This document shows positions 18,465 to 29,796 of a stretch of DNA of 64,000 nt, one piece after another. The translations under genes were made by a program, and so were the position numbers. Source of the DNA: Corynebacterium anserum (GTDB lineage: Bacteria > Actinomycetota > Actinomycetes > Mycobacteriales > Mycobacteriaceae); the NCBI RefSeq assembly GCF_014262665.1, contig NZ_CP046883.1:1798001-1862000 (forward strand), given 5' to 3'. How positions within the stretch are numbered: the stretch's first letter is position 1; each line of letters opens with the position of its first letter. The notes under the pieces are model-generated. The model saw only the letters and a list, made by a program, of their open reading frames with translations, was not told the origin of the DNA and did not search any database.

Positions 18465-19083
18465 GGTGTGTGGGTTGTCTTTCTTGAGTCCCTGCGGATG
18501 TGTGCAGGGAAATGCTGGGATTGTCCTTGAGGTGGGACTTCAGCTTAGCCAGTGCGCGGAACTGTGCCACGCGGACGGCGCCGGCTGTCGTACCTAAAAT
18601 TTGTGCAGTTTCTTCGGCCGAATAGCCTCCAAAAACTCGGAGGGTGATGATCTCTTTAGCCTTCTCACTTAGTACATCGAGAAGTTGTACTACCTCGTTA
18701 CAGGAATCGAGCATCAACATTGCAGATTCGGGGGTATCGCCCTGAGCTTCTTCATCCGGCATGGCGTCCGTCGGCTGCGCGAGATCCCTGGAGTGCATAC
18801 GCCGTGCGTCCACGATTTTATGAGCGGCAACGCGGTACACGAAGGCCATAAATGGCAGGCCTTTGTCCTGATAAGTCGGCATGGCTTTTGCTACTGCAAG
18901 GCAGACTTCTTGGGCTATGTCATCCGCGGTGGGATATCTGTTGGAATCCACACGCGCACGGCAATAGCGCACGACCTGCGGATGTATGAGGTTAATCAGC
19001 TCCTGCAGTGCCTGTGGATCACCTTTGACGGCATCTGGCACAACAGCCTGAATGGCTGAAGTGATGTCGTCTGTCGATGTCAT
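18457..19083 (-). CDS. sigD: RNA polymerase ECF sigma factor SigD
   Basis: About 208-aa sigma-70 family factor. Region 2 is seen in VVRYCRARVDSNRYPTADD, AQEVCLAVAKAMPTYQ and FMAFVYRVAAHKIVDARR; region 4 in LRVFGGYSAEETAQILGTT followed by AGAVRVAQFRALAKLKSHL. The ATG at 19083 (MTSTDDITSA) gives the usual length; a GTG at 19116 would add eleven residues, and neither has a strong Shine-Dalgarno. It overlaps its anti-sigma gene rsdA by 8 nt. In corynebacteria SigD controls cell-envelope (mycomembrane) genes. Divergent to whiB3/whcB across a long regulatory gap. Confidence 0.92.
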   Translation of the reverse strand: MTSTDDITSAIQAVVPDAVKGDPQALQELINLIHPQVVRYCRARVDSNRYPTADDIAQEVCLAVAKAMPTYQDKGLPFMAFVYRVAAHKIVDARRMHSRDLAQPTDAMPDEEAQGDTPESAMLMLDSCNEVVQLLDVLSEKAKEIITLRVFGGYSAEETAQILGTTAGAVRVAQFRALAKLKSHLKDNPSISLHTSAGTQERQPTHHD

Positions 19084-19116
19084 GTTCTCGCACTTCTTGC
19101 TCGGGTGATCTATCAC

Positions 19117-19594
19117 ATAACCCCATATGAAACTAGCACAGTTAGCCAGTGACCCCTCACTCTATCGTCCATAAAAACCATTCTTAGGGTAATCATCCTG
19201 AATAAGAGGAATAGGGGGCCGTCAGTGAAAATCGTCTCTTTTTCCCCCTTAAGAGGGGAACGTGACAAACGTCTTCACAGTGTTCACGTGACGTTCAATT
19301 TCCCCATGTTCGCAGGTGAACACAACTTCACCCTTTCCCGTTTCCGCACTTTTCACCTCCTGTCACCTCCGCTGCACCCCCTCTTTACCTCGCGTTCACT
19401 TCAAACAGTGACGCTTCTTTCTAGCAGGGTGCGTATCCGTAATCCGCACTCCTGACTCAAGGCGCGGTCACAGCACCACGCACAACCGACGACCAAAAAC
19501 ACTCCTACGCACCACAACACATCGAGAACACCCCTAAAGAACTACGTCCATAACGATCACTGCAGATTCAACGTCATCCAAGGAGATATTGTTC
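19117..19594. other. Long sigD-whcB divergent intergenic region
   Basis: About 480 bp without a convincing gene. It holds an AT-rich stretch near 19170-19215, a near-perfect hairpin TTCCCCCTT/AAGAGGGGAA at 19242-19260, and spaced GAACGTGA ... TCACGTGACGTTC inverted elements at about 19259-19296. A strong Shine-Dalgarno (AGGAG, 19581-19585) serves whcB. The region probably contains both promoters and regulator sites. A 76-codon frame at 19225 has no family look and is rejected. Confidence 0.55.
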
Positions 19595-19900
19595 ATGCCT
19601 CAGCTACGCGAGCTCCCGAACCCGACCAATGCTGTGTGGGAATGGCAGCTTCATGGCTCGTGCCGAGGTACCGACTCTTCTGTGTTTTTCCACCCCGATG
19701 GTGAACGCGGGCGAGCTCGTGCCATGCGTGAGCATCGCGCCAAGGCTATCTGTGCGCAATGCCCGGTTCTGCAATCCTGCAGAGCTCATGCACTGAGCGT
19801 TGGCGAGCCCTATGGCATCTGGGGCGGTATGTCCGAGTCCGAGCGCGAGGCTATCCTCCGACCCTCTGCCCGTAGCCGCCAGCGTCGGCTCTCGGCCTAG
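19595..19900 (+). CDS. whcB: WhiB-family Fe-S transcription factor (WhiB3/WhcB type)
   Basis: 101-aa WhiB-like protein. The four cluster-binding cysteines are in HGSCRGTD, AICAQCPVLQSC, and the conserved turn GEPYGIWGGMSESERE follows, with a basic tail (RSRQRRLSA). Such proteins bind a [4Fe-4S] cluster and the primary sigma factor and control redox or stationary-phase genes. The ATG at 19595 (MPQLRELPNP) has AGGAG 9 nt upstream; a TTG two codons earlier is less likely. Position beside sigD and groEL1 matches M. tuberculosis whiB3 and C. glutamicum whcB, hence the symbol; the exact paralogue is inferred from synteny. Confidence 0.88.
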   Translation: MPQLRELPNPTNAVWEWQLHGSCRGTDSSVFFHPDGERGRARAMREHRAKAICAQCPVLQSCRAHALSVGEPYGIWGGMSESEREAILRPSARSRQRRLSA

Positions 19901-20193
19901 TGTAGTTCTTCCGCCCTGTCAGCTTGTTCCTGTGAGTTTTATCGACGCCACCAGTTCCCAGTAACAACCACCACACCCTAGCTGCCAGCAGTGCTTCAGC
20001 ACCGTGGCCACAGCCCCCAGCAAGCACTGAGTCCCCGCAGCCAGACGACAGATTCACAAACTGATGGTCGCGGCTATGCGGGGACACGTGCCTCTCACAT
20101 GAACTGTCCCTCGATAGACCGCCGCGATTACCCGCGACGACTAGAGAGTTCCGCCACGCGATGTGCCCACAAAGTAGGCACGGAACTACGGAA

Positions 20194-21837
<1,644 letters not shown>

Positions 21838-22134
21838 TTACTTCTCGATAACAGCCAGGATGTCGCGCTGGCTCAGCAGCAGGTACTCCTCGCCGTTGTA
21901 CTTCAGCTCAGTTCCACCGTACTTGGAGAACACGACAGTGTCGCCTTCCTTCACATCCATTGGGATACGCTCCTCACCGGAAACACGGCCTGGCCCCACG
22001 GCGATGACGGTTGCTTCCTGTGGCTTTTCCTTTGCGGAATCTGGAATAACCAGACCGGAAGCGGTGGTGGTCTCTGCCTCAACAATCTGTACGAGGACGC
22101 GATCCTCGAGCGGCTTGATGTTCACGTTAGCCAC
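21838..22134 (-). CDS. groES: Co-chaperonin GroES (10 kDa)
   Basis: 98-aa Hsp10 cap protein of the GroEL chamber. The sequence begins [21 protein letters not shown]; the mobile loop [20 protein letters not shown] is followed by [10 protein letters not shown] and the C-terminal [20 protein letters not shown], all standard. GGAGGT lies 7 nt before the ATG. It is the first gene of groES-groEL1. A CIRCE operator lies 112 bp upstream of the start codon, so heat-shock control by HrcA is expected. Confidence 0.97.
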   Translation of the reverse strand: MANVNIKPLEDRVLVQIVEAETTTASGLVIPDSAKEKPQEATVIAVGPGRVSGEERIPMDVKEGDTVVFSKYGGTELKYNGEEYLLLSQRDILAVIEK

Positions 22135-22245
22135 GATGAATACCTCCGTGTATTCGTAATGTGTTCGAATCTTTTTCGATTGTGCCGGTTGGTTCTCCGT
22201 GCACAGCCGTCGTCGCGGGTGAACAACTGTGTGTCAAACAACCTA

Positions 22246-22272
22246 CTGGCACTCTACCCTCGCGAGTGCTAA
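22246..22272. promoter_or_regulatory. CIRCE element (HrcA operator) of groES-groEL1
   Basis: CTGGCACTC-N9-GAGTGCTAA matches the CIRCE consensus TTAGCACTC-N9-GAGTGCTAA, with the right arm perfect, two mismatches at the outer left arm and the exact 9-bp spacer. It is placed 112-138 bp upstream of groES. The remaining ~160 bp up to the tsaBD gene shows nothing else I can name. Confidence 0.85.
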
Positions 22273-22431
22273 CCCTCAACACACATCATCACTACTTTGA
22301 GTCTTGTTCGCTCAAGGCGAAATCGTCCCCGGGGATCAACGCGAAAAGAGCCCACTCCCAACCCGCGAAAGCACCCATCACATACCCCACAGACAGCCCC
22401 TCACGGCACCCGCTATCGAGTGCCGTCCAAG

Positions 22432-25068
22432 CTATTGAATAACAGGAATCTCAACTTCAAGTGAGGGGTCAGTATCTGTGTCTAAACCAGACGGGTGGGC
22501 ACCTGCAGCAATGACCTGCGCTGCCAACGCGGCAATCATCACCCCGTTATCAGTACACAGTGAAAACTGCGGAATGTGAAGAACAATCCCCGCTGATCGA
22601 CACCGCTGAGCCAACAACTCCCTCAAACGGGAATTGGCAGACACCCCACCACCCAACAACATCGTTCCAGCGCCCACATCCTTGGCGGCGCGCACAGCCT
22701 TCGCAGTTAAAACATCGCACACGGCCTCCTGGAAAGATGCGCACACATCCTCCACAGGAATGCTCTTGCCCTCGCGCTCCGCCTGTTCGACATAACGAGC
22801 CACGGCAGTTTTCACACCCGAAAAACTAAAGTCATAGCGGGAATCCTGCTGACGCATCATGGCGCGAGGAAACGCCACCGCTTTCGCATTTCCTCTCATA
22901 GCTAACTTATCAATCACTGGCCCGCCCGGATAGCCTAATCCTAGTAATCGCGCCACCTTGTCATAGGCTTCACCTGCAGCATCATCCAACGTGCTACCTA
23001 ATTCCTCCATAGGCTTACCTACTCCACGGATATGCAAAATCTGGGTGTGCCCGCCGGATACCAGCAGAGCGATCGCATTATTCAACCCCTCTCCCTGAGC
23101 AGTCGTACCGCCCAGTCCCTCACCAGCTTCGTCCAACAGGTCCACCGCCACATGGCCGCCCAAATGATTCATCCCATAAAACGGCACCTGCCATGCCGCA
23201 GCATAGGCCTTGGCAGCGGCAGCCCCCACCAGCAAAGCCCCAGCTAGTCCTGGCCCCACTGTTGCGGCAACAGCATCCGGTTTCTCGTTCGATACGGTCG
23301 CCACCCCTCTACTCACCTTATCGGCGCGGAGATCACGAAGCGCTTGACGCATAGTCGGTCCCATAGCCTCCAAATGCGCCCGGCTGGCTATCTCCGGAAC
23401 CACGCCACCAAAACGGGCATGTTCCTGCATCGACGATGCCACCCGGTTACTGATCATGCGCATGGAAACCTCTCCAGTTTCGCCCCGGGTCATTTCCACA
23501 ACCCCCACACCGGTTTCATCGCACGAACTCTCCACACCTAGGATGACCATGGTGTTCTTATCCCTATTTGTGTCACAAGGCTGCGTCGGCGCATTCAGAG
23601 AATCATCCACACATCCCGCAGAGTTTTCTGCCTCCTCGTCATAACCATATGACGGACGCATCATCACCAACGCATCAGCACCCGATGGCTGGTAGTAATT
23701 CTTGCGCACGCTAATCGGTTCAAATCCGTAGCGACGGTACAAACCCACTGCAGCGGCGTTGTCAGTGCGCACTTCGAGAAACACCTTGCCCCCAACCTTG
23801 TCAACAGCCCGCATAGCAGCAACCATCAGCAGATGCGACAACCCCACACCCTGGTAGTTACGGTCTATCGCAACAGTGTGAATCTCCCACTCCGGATCCA
23901 CGTCAGGACCCACCTTTGCCAACCCCAGATAACCAATTAGCTCCTCGCCACATTTCACGCCGAAATACCGAGTGTTCATTGCAGAAAGCTCGGAGCGGAT
24001 GAGGTCCAGAGACCACGGCGAATCTTGCGCAAAAAGGTCACGCTCAATGCTCTCCATCGCCACCGCATCCGCCTGACCTAGCTCAACGGTCCGAATATTC
24101 TCGCCCTCGGCGCTCTGTACTCCCTCTGTCTTCTGTATTTTGTCGACGTCAGCTACCCCCTCAGCACCGGTTGTCCCCTCTAAACCAGCCATCTTTTCTG
24201 CCCTAACCACTGTCTCTGAGCCAGTTGTTCCCTCACCAGCGGTTGTGCCCTGCGTATCAACCATCCCTTCTATGCCGCGGGCAAGCGCCGTGAAGTCCAA
24301 TGCTGACGACACCCGCTGAGCTTTCGGTTCCACAGCGTCAGGACGGCGTAAGTACAAAGCCCGCAAGGGCTCACTCGGAGTCAACAAACCCCGAACCGAC
24401 GCGTTGCTGACGCCCCCCGCCTTCAACAACGCGGCAAGAACCAGGGAACGTGGAGTAGGACGACCATCCAGAGACAGCATCCTATGAGCCTTATCTACCA
24501 ATAACTCATGCTGAGCCAAGGCCTTAGCAACAACAATTGAACTGGAACCTGGCTGCTGTTCCAGAATGTCATCGGGCTTACTCACGAAAGGACCTGCAAG
24601 GGTTCGAAGTGTGGCGTTGGTGGACAACAACGGCGCCGACAATTCATAACGAGCGCCAAACCACTCCCGGCGCCGCGCATCGGTAAGAATAAGTAACTCA
24701 CCGGTTCGCATCGAATCATTGACTGACACAGAATCCCACACATCCACCGCAATCGCAGCGAGGGATTCCACCCCATGCACAGGAATAGACAAGGCATCGG
24801 CAAACGCCTGAGCTGTAGCCATCCCCACCCGCAGACCAGTGAAAGGTCCTGGACCAGTACCAACGATCACAGCAGAAAGATCCGCTGGTTCAAGCCCCGC
24901 CTCAGCCAAACACTCCACGATGTTCGGAGTAAGCAGCTCCATATGACCGCGGGGGTTATCCACGCAACGCTGCGCACGAGTCACCAATTCTTGCGGGCGC
25001 CCCTCGGGGATTTCCACGATGCCGGAAACAACGTAAGAGGTGGAAGAATCAACGGTCAAAATGTGCAT
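22432..25068 (-). CDS. tsaB-rimI-tsaD: TsaB-RimI-TsaD three-domain fusion (t6A biosynthesis plus N-acetyltransferase)
   Basis: One uninterrupted 878-codon frame carries three normally separate proteins. Residues 1-~240 are TsaB ([40 protein letters not shown]). Residues ~330-485 are a GNAT acetyltransferase of RimI type ([39 protein letters not shown]). From Met507, TsaD begins [17 protein letters not shown] with [15 protein letters not shown] and [12 protein letters not shown]. TsaB-TsaD make threonylcarbamoyl-adenosine-37 in tRNA; RimI acetylates ribosomal protein S18 in other bacteria. The TsaB-RimI linker is Gly/Thr/Glu-rich with repeated EGTTG motifs. In M. tuberculosis the same genes are separate (Rv3419c-Rv3421c). 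An internal start at Met507 could give free TsaD; no strong Shine-Dalgarno is seen there. Confidence 0.92.
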   Translation of the reverse strand: MHILTVDSSTSYVVSGIVEIPEGRPQELVTRAQRCVDNPRGHMELLTPNIVECLAEAGLEPADLSAVIVGTGPGPFTGLRVGMATAQAFADALSIPVHGVESLAAIAVDVWDSVSVNDSMRTGELLILTDARRREWFGARYELSAPLLSTNATLRTLAGPFVSKPDDILEQQPGSSSIVVAKALAQHELLVDKAHRMLSLDGRPTPRSLVLAALLKAGGVSNASVRGLLTPSEPLRALYLRRPDAVEPKAQRVSSALDFTALARGIEGMVDTQGTTAGEGTTGSETVVRAEKMAGLEGTTGAEGVADVDKIQKTEGVQSAEGENIRTVELGQADAVAMESIERDLFAQDSPWSLDLIRSELSAMNTRYFGVKCGEELIGYLGLAKVGPDVDPEWEIHTVAIDRNYQGVGLSHLLMVAAMRAVDKVGGKVFLEVRTDNAAAVGLYRRYGFEPISVRKNYYQPSGADALVMMRPSYGYDEEAENSAGCVDDSLNAPTQPCDTNRDKNTMVILGVESSCDETGVGVVEMTRGETGEVSMRMISNRVASSMQEHARFGGVVPEIASRAHLEAMGPTMRQALRDLRADKVSRGVATVSNEKPDAVAATVGPGLAGALLVGAAAAKAYAAAWQVPFYGMNHLGGHVAVDLLDEAGEGLGGTTAQGEGLNNAIALLVSGGHTQILHIRGVGKPMEELGSTLDDAAGEAYDKVARLLGLGYPGGPVIDKLAMRGNAKAVAFPRAMMRQQDSRYDFSFSGVKTAVARYVEQAEREGKSIPVEDVCASFQEAVCDVLTAKAVRAAKDVGAGTMLLGGGVSANSRLRELLAQRCRSAGIVLHIPQFSLCTDNGVMIAALAAQVIAAGAHPSGLDTDTDPSLEVEIPVIQ

Positions 25069-25104
25069 GAGAAAATTCTAACGCTCGTACCTTAAACTTA
25101 AGAC

Positions 25105-25374
25105 ATGTCATCACGCCAAAATTTCATCACACAGTTCTTTTCACGCATCCGCAACAAAGTCCTCACCTATACCCAGGTTTATTATCCCGGTCTAGCTGGA
25201 AAAGTCGTTCAATCACTCACCAGCGGTAGTTCTACAAAAACCACGGATGGAAAGAAAAACACGTCAACAGCTCTAGTTAAGCAAGAACCTCTGCCACGCT
25301 ACGCCCCCAAAGGCAACGGGCGCACCAACGGCATCATTGCTGCTCAAGCTGCCGCTGCTCCACTTCCTCGTTGA
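25105..25374 (+). CDS. Small basic hypothetical protein
   Basis: 89-aa ORF divergent from the TsaB fusion and convergent with the lipid kinase gene. It begins MSSRQNFITQFFSRIRNKVL, has a Ser/Thr/Lys-rich middle (SGSSTKTTDGKKNTSTALVK) and ends AAQAAAAPLPR. It is strongly basic with no membrane segment or signal. No Shine-Dalgarno is evident; TAAACT six bases before the ATG could be a -10 for a leaderless transcript. I recognise no family. It is retained because it fills the gap exactly, antisense alternatives are absent and its amino-acid use looks natural. Confidence 0.5.
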   Translation: MSSRQNFITQFFSRIRNKVLTYTQVYYPGLAGKVVQSLTSGSSTKTTDGKKNTSTALVKQEPLPRYAPKGNGRTNGIIAAQAAAAPLPR

Positions 25375-25398
25375 GGAAGAAGAACAGCTAGCAGAATC

Positions 25399-26403
25399 TT
25401 AAGGGCGCGGTACAAGATAACGACCGGCTCCCGGAACTGCTTCGAGTTCTATTGGCAAAGTGGCCATGAGGTCGCCGTCGGCATAACAATTCATCTTCGG
25501 CATCTCAATCCGCACATGCTTGGCACGATACATGCTAATGCCATCACCAGGCGTTAGCGTTCCCTTCAGAATATGGCTGAAACGTGGCAAAGCCTGCAAC
25601 CGCCCAATGTCTTCCATAATTGTCAGATCGAGCAACCCATCATGATGGTTAGCCCGAGGACAGATCTTCATGCCGCCCCCATAGGTGCGCGTATTCCCTA
25701 TACTGCAAAGAATGATCGGATCATTCAACTCAATCTCGTGATCCAACACAATGCGAGTCGGAGTTGCTTTCCAATTCAGAACTTCTGCGAATATCGCTAC
25801 ACTATAGCGGCTTTTTCCTTTGGGCCAAGTCAGCGCATTACTTCGATCAGTAACTAAAGAATCAAACCCAGCACAGCTGATGGTTCCAAACCAACGTGAT
25901 CCGGAAGGTTCGCTAGCCTCATTGGTCTCATACTCAGTAATGAGACCTAGATCCGTCGTCGTCCAGAAACCGTCCGCGATGATCTCTGCAGCGCGCACTG
26001 GATCTCCCGTAGGGATATTGTATTCGCGAGCATGGTCATTGCCAGTACCAGCAGGAATGATGCCCAATGGCATATCAGTGTGAGCTTGTGCTTGGAGTGC
26101 TAAATTGATAAGCCCATCTCCTCCAGCAACTACCAGTGCATCAATACGCTCATCTACTACAGCTGCTTCGGCCAGCTGAAGAGAAGATTCAGCACTAGCT
26201 CCTTGTAGAGAAACTACGTCAATTCCCAACTCGGAAAAACGCTGCCGTGCCTTCTGTGCAGCATGAACAGCCTCACCTTTTCCAGCGGCCGGGTTGGTAA
26301 TCATCGCAACTCGCCTAATTTCGGTTGTTCCTACCTGGAAATTACCTTGATTTTCCACAGTCATTGCTTCATTCTCGCTTCTCTTAATTGGGAAGAATCT
26401 CAC
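25399..26403 (-). CDS. Diacylglycerol kinase-family lipid kinase
   Basis: 334-aa DAGK-type lipid kinase. The nucleotide-binding motif is ALVVAGGDGLINLALQA near residue 93, after the start motif VAMITNPAAGKGEAVHAA; IIPAGTGNDHAREYNIP follows, and the C-terminal part includes GGMKICPRANHHDGLLDLTI. It should phosphorylate a lipid such as diacylglycerol on the cytoplasmic face. The start is uncertain: a GTG at 26403 has its Shine-Dalgarno too close, and an ATG at 26364 (MTVENQGNFQ) is equally plausible. It follows the AGPS-like oxidase gene by 6 bp. The trio with glpD recalls M. tuberculosis glpD1-Rv2251-Rv2252, whose kinase acts in phosphatidylinositol mannoside synthesis. Confidence 0.88.
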   Translation of the reverse strand: MRFFPIKRSENEAMTVENQGNFQVGTTEIRRVAMITNPAAGKGEAVHAAQKARQRFSELGIDVVSLQGASAESSLQLAEAAVVDERIDALVVAGGDGLINLALQAQAHTDMPLGIIPAGTGNDHAREYNIPTGDPVRAAEIIADGFWTTTDLGLITEYETNEASEPSGSRWFGTISCAGFDSLVTDRSNALTWPKGKSRYSVAIFAEVLNWKATPTRIVLDHEIELNDPIILCSIGNTRTYGGGMKICPRANHHDGLLDLTIMEDIGRLQALPRFSHILKGTLTPGDGISMYRAKHVRIEMPKMNCYADGDLMATLPIELEAVPGAGRYLVPRP

Positions 26404-26409
26404 TCCCTT

Positions 26410-28053
26410 TTAGTCGTTTCTCAAACTATGAGGCATGCTTGTTCCACGGTCAAAAGTTTTACCCGGGTTAAGAATGCCTGCAGGATCCAACCTTTGTTTA
26501 ACCGCTTGAAGGATGTCGATACCCAGTACCTCAATCTCTTTATCCATCCATGGCAGGTGATCAGTTCCCACGGCATGATGGTGCGTGATAGTGCCACCAT
26601 GTAGCGTCATGGCTTCCGTCGCAGCAGACTTTGCAGCACGCCATTTTCTTGCAGTTTGTTGCGGATCATCAGATGCACCAGCAACGATTGTGAAGTACAG
26701 AGAACAGCCAGTGGCATACACATGACTAACATGGCACATAATCAAGGCTGCAGACTCATCGACGAGTTCTTTGGCAATCGCTGCTGACACAGCTTTTTTC
26801 AAACGAGGAACATTGGACCAGTCAGTTGCAGTCTCCAAGGTCTCGCACAACGCTCCAGCATCCATGAGCGAATCGCGCAAAACGGGCGCTCCAAAGCGCC
26901 CCTTCTCCCATTGCCGCGCCGGCTCCTCACCCACAGAGCGACCACCATTAGCAAGCATTAAAGCGCGAGTTTCAGCATGTGCGCGGTCAGCATGCTCTTT
27001 TGTGCCTTCAAACATTGTGATGGCTAAGCATCCCTTGTTTTCCTCTGCATCGGATTCGCCGATTTTATCCGTACTCGTCAAATTCACCGACGACTCAATC
27101 TCATCCGATAAACGTAGAACAGTTGGACCAGAACCAGCTTGTTCAACGGCACGTAGTGCCGCTACTCCCTTGTCGAAAGACGCAAAGGTAAAAGCTTCAT
27201 ATTGTTTATCCTCAGGGATCGGATGTACCCGCACACGCACTCGAGTAATAACGCCGAAGAGTCCCTCAGATCCGAGAAAAATCTCCTTGATGGAAGGGCC
27301 AGCTGCAGTTGCGGGACTGGAGTGGCCCGGGCGAATAATGCCAACGGGAGTCACCACAGTTAGCTCACGCACCATCTCGTCAAACCGGCCATAACCCGCA
27401 GAATTCTGGCCACTGGAGCGCGTCGCAGCAAAACCTCCAATGGTGGCGTATGGGAAGGACTGCGGAAAATGACCCAATTGCAAACCATGCTCCGCTAACT
27501 TCATCTCTGCATGCGGTCCAGATAGTCCTGCCCCCAGAGTGGCTAATCCTGACACTTCATCAACGTCTTCAAGGGCGTCAAAACGGACAAGATCTAGACT
27601 GATCACAGCACGGTGGCCTCCGGGAAGAGGAGTGATACCGCCAACCACGGAAGTTCCACCACCAAAAGGAACCACAGCAATTCTCTCATGAGAGCAGTAA
27701 TGGAGAATCTCGAGTATTTCTTCTTCCGTACCTGGAGCAACGACTAAATCCGGAGCAGTAACCTCATCATCCATACGCCAATCCAATAGATCCAGATAGC
27801 TCTTGCCACGAGCCCTTGGACGGCGCTGTTCATCATCGACAGCGATGTACTGCGAGCCAACAATCGCTCCTATTGTGGCAACATCAGTCTCCGTTGCATT
27901 ACTAGCGGCCAAAAGTGGCTTCGATGAAGGGGTCGGCTTCGTCGCCCCTAACATTTTCGACAGCATCTTCTGGATAGACGGCGACAGCTCTTTGGCCTCG
28001 TCTTCAGTTCCCCATTTGTTATAAGCCATCGGAGGCAAAGGAAGATTAGTCAT
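26410..28053 (-). CDS. FAD-binding oxidase, alkyldihydroxyacetonephosphate synthase-like
   Basis: About 547-aa flavoprotein of the FAD_binding_4/FAD-oxidase_C family, close to AGPS-like M. tuberculosis Rv2251. FAD-binding motifs are VPFGGGTSVVGGITPL and TIGGFAATRSSGQNSAGYGR; the C-terminal substrate domain has TITHHHAVGTDHLPW and ends KQRLDPAGILNPGKTF. The family includes alkyl-DHAP synthase of ether lipid synthesis, but in actinobacteria the substrate is not known to me. The ATG at 28053 (MTNLPLPPMAYNKWG) is preferred; TAATGT lies 7 nt before it and could be the -10 of a leaderless transcript. The frame extends to a start at 28104. Divergent to glpD. Confidence 0.88.
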   Translation of the reverse strand: MTNLPLPPMAYNKWGTEDEAKELSPSIQKMLSKMLGATKPTPSSKPLLAASNATETDVATIGAIVGSQYIAVDDEQRRPRARGKSYLDLLDWRMDDEVTAPDLVVAPGTEEEILEILHYCSHERIAVVPFGGGTSVVGGITPLPGGHRAVISLDLVRFDALEDVDEVSGLATLGAGLSGPHAEMKLAEHGLQLGHFPQSFPYATIGGFAATRSSGQNSAGYGRFDEMVRELTVVTPVGIIRPGHSSPATAAGPSIKEIFLGSEGLFGVITRVRVRVHPIPEDKQYEAFTFASFDKGVAALRAVEQAGSGPTVLRLSDEIESSVNLTSTDKIGESDAEENKGCLAITMFEGTKEHADRAHAETRALMLANGGRSVGEEPARQWEKGRFGAPVLRDSLMDAGALCETLETATDWSNVPRLKKAVSAAIAKELVDESAALIMCHVSHVYATGCSLYFTIVAGASDDPQQTARKWRAAKSAATEAMTLHGGTITHHHAVGTDHLPWMDKEIEVLGIDILQAVKQRLDPAGILNPGKTFDRGTSMPHSLRND

Positions 28054-28118
28054 GAACCATACATTACGGGAATCACAGCAAAGAACTCTGTATTTATGAC
28101 TCATTAGGGATTAACTTT

Positions 28119-29774
28119 ATGTATATGAATACCACCAAAGAATTCACCCCCGAGAACACTATACTGTCTCCAGATTACCGCTCTGGCCTCCTCAAACGCC
28201 TCAACTCTAAATCTAGTTATGATCTCGTCATAGTCGGAGCTGGCGTCACTGGATCTGGCGTAGCTTTAGATGCAGCTAGTCGTGGGCTCAAGGTTCTCCT
28301 TGTCGACGCAGTTGATCTTGCTTTCGGAACTTCCCGTTGGTCCTCAAAATTAGCTCACGGGGGTTTACGTTACCTTGCCAGCGGAAACGTAGGCATAGCC
28401 CAACGCAGCGCAGTCGAGCGTGGAATTCTGATGGAACATACAGCCCCACACCTAACACGCGCATTGCCACAAGTTGTTGCAGTCCAAAATTACAATCCGC
28501 TATCTCTCATCCCACGCGCAGGATTTATTGCCGGCGATCTTCTCCGCAAGGCTGCTGGTACATCAGCGAAAACCCTCCCCCGGTCTCGCACCATCTCTGC
28601 GCACAAAGTACGTCAATTCTGTCCCTCAGTCGCGGATCATATCAAGTTTGGTTTTGTAAACTACGATGGGCAACTCATTGATGATGCCCGCCTAGTCACC
28701 GCGTTAGCTCGCACCGCCGCTGGTTATGGAGCCGATATCCTTACCCACGCTCGTGCTGATGTATCTAGAGGTCGAGACGACGAGGGTATGAAGTCTGTGA
28801 CGATCACTCTTGACAAAGGACTTCCGGAAAAAGCCACCGTCCCTGGTGGAACCATTCAGGTCAAAGCTGCTGGTGTCATTAATGCAACTGGAGTATGGGC
28901 AGGTGGTCTAGAGAAAGAAGTGACTGTCACCCCTAGCCGCGGCACTCACGTAGTTGTCGATTCCAAAAAACTTGGTAACCCAACTGGGGCGCTGACAGTT
29001 GCCGTGCCAGGTTCGATTAATCGGTTTTGCTTCATTCTTCCCGTTCAATTGGGACGCTGCTATATCGGACTCACTGACGAAAAAGCTGATCTTGAAGATG
29101 TGCCACACGCACCTGAAGAAGATATTCGTTGGATATTGAATGTTGTAAACCGAGCTCTGAGAGTATCCCTTACCAACGACGATGTGCTAGCAGCGTTTGC
29201 CGGTCTACGACCGCTTGTTCAGATACGAAACAACAACGCTCAAGGAGAGAACGGTCCCACTGCAGATCTATCTCGCGAGCATCTCATCCTCAATAACGAT
29301 GGGCTGATAACAGTAACGGGTGGCAAGCTTACCGAGTACCGTCTCATGGCCGAACAAACCGTGGATGAAGCCTTACGCGACGCGAAGATTCGCGCAAAAA
29401 TAAGGGACGTTGCGGCACCATGTAGCACCAAAAAAATCCCTCTCGTGGGTGCTTCCCTGGCAGTTTCACCAGGAATCTGTCAGAAGATGGCCGCAAACCG
29501 TGCGCATACGTTCGCCTCCATGCCGCATTCAATGATCCAGCGTTACGGAGACGAAGCCATCAATGTGCTCCACGCATGTAGTATTCCCGACGGAGATAAG
29601 ACAATAGGCAATCTCGACATCACCCGCGCTGAGCTGGCCTACACGGTCACACATGAAGGTGCTGTGACTATCGACGACATTCTAGACCGTCGCACCCGAA
29701 TCGGCCTAGTTCCTGGTGACCGCGAAGAAGCAGAATCGACCGCCCAAGAAGCGTTGAAAGCAGTCGGACTTTAG
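28119..29774 (+). CDS. glpD: Glycerol-3-phosphate dehydrogenase GlpD
   Basis: 551-aa FAD-dependent sn-glycerol-3-phosphate dehydrogenase giving dihydroxyacetone phosphate and feeding electrons to the quinone pool at the membrane. The FAD motif is DLVIVGAGVTGSGVALDAAS near residue 35, followed by the family signature TSRWSSKLAHGGLRYLASGN near 71; GFVNYDGQLIDDARLV, GVINATGVWAGGLEKEV and ITVTGGKLTEYRLMAEQTVD are typical. The C-terminal DAO_C region ends GDREEAESTAQEALKAVGL. The ATG at 28119 follows AGGGA; a second ATG two codons later is possible. It is divergent from the AGPS-like gene and probably shares control with the lipid kinase, because all act on glycerol-phosphate or DHAP lipids. Confidence 0.93.
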   Translation: MYMNTTKEFTPENTILSPDYRSGLLKRLNSKSSYDLVIVGAGVTGSGVALDAASRGLKVLLVDAVDLAFGTSRWSSKLAHGGLRYLASGNVGIAQRSAVERGILMEHTAPHLTRALPQVVAVQNYNPLSLIPRAGFIAGDLLRKAAGTSAKTLPRSRTISAHKVRQFCPSVADHIKFGFVNYDGQLIDDARLVTALARTAAGYGADILTHARADVSRGRDDEGMKSVTITLDKGLPEKATVPGGTIQVKAAGVINATGVWAGGLEKEVTVTPSRGTHVVVDSKKLGNPTGALTVAVPGSINRFCFILPVQLGRCYIGLTDEKADLEDVPHAPEEDIRWILNVVNRALRVSLTNDDVLAAFAGLRPLVQIRNNNAQGENGPTADLSREHLILNNDGLITVTGGKLTEYRLMAEQTVDEALRDAKIRAKIRDVAAPCSTKKIPLVGASLAVSPGICQKMAANRAHTFASMPHSMIQRYGDEAINVLHACSIPDGDKTIGNLDITRAELAYTVTHEGAVTIDDILDRRTRIGLVPGDREEAESTAQEALKAVGL

Positions 29775-29796
29775 ATATGCCCCTACCCAGGAAGGC

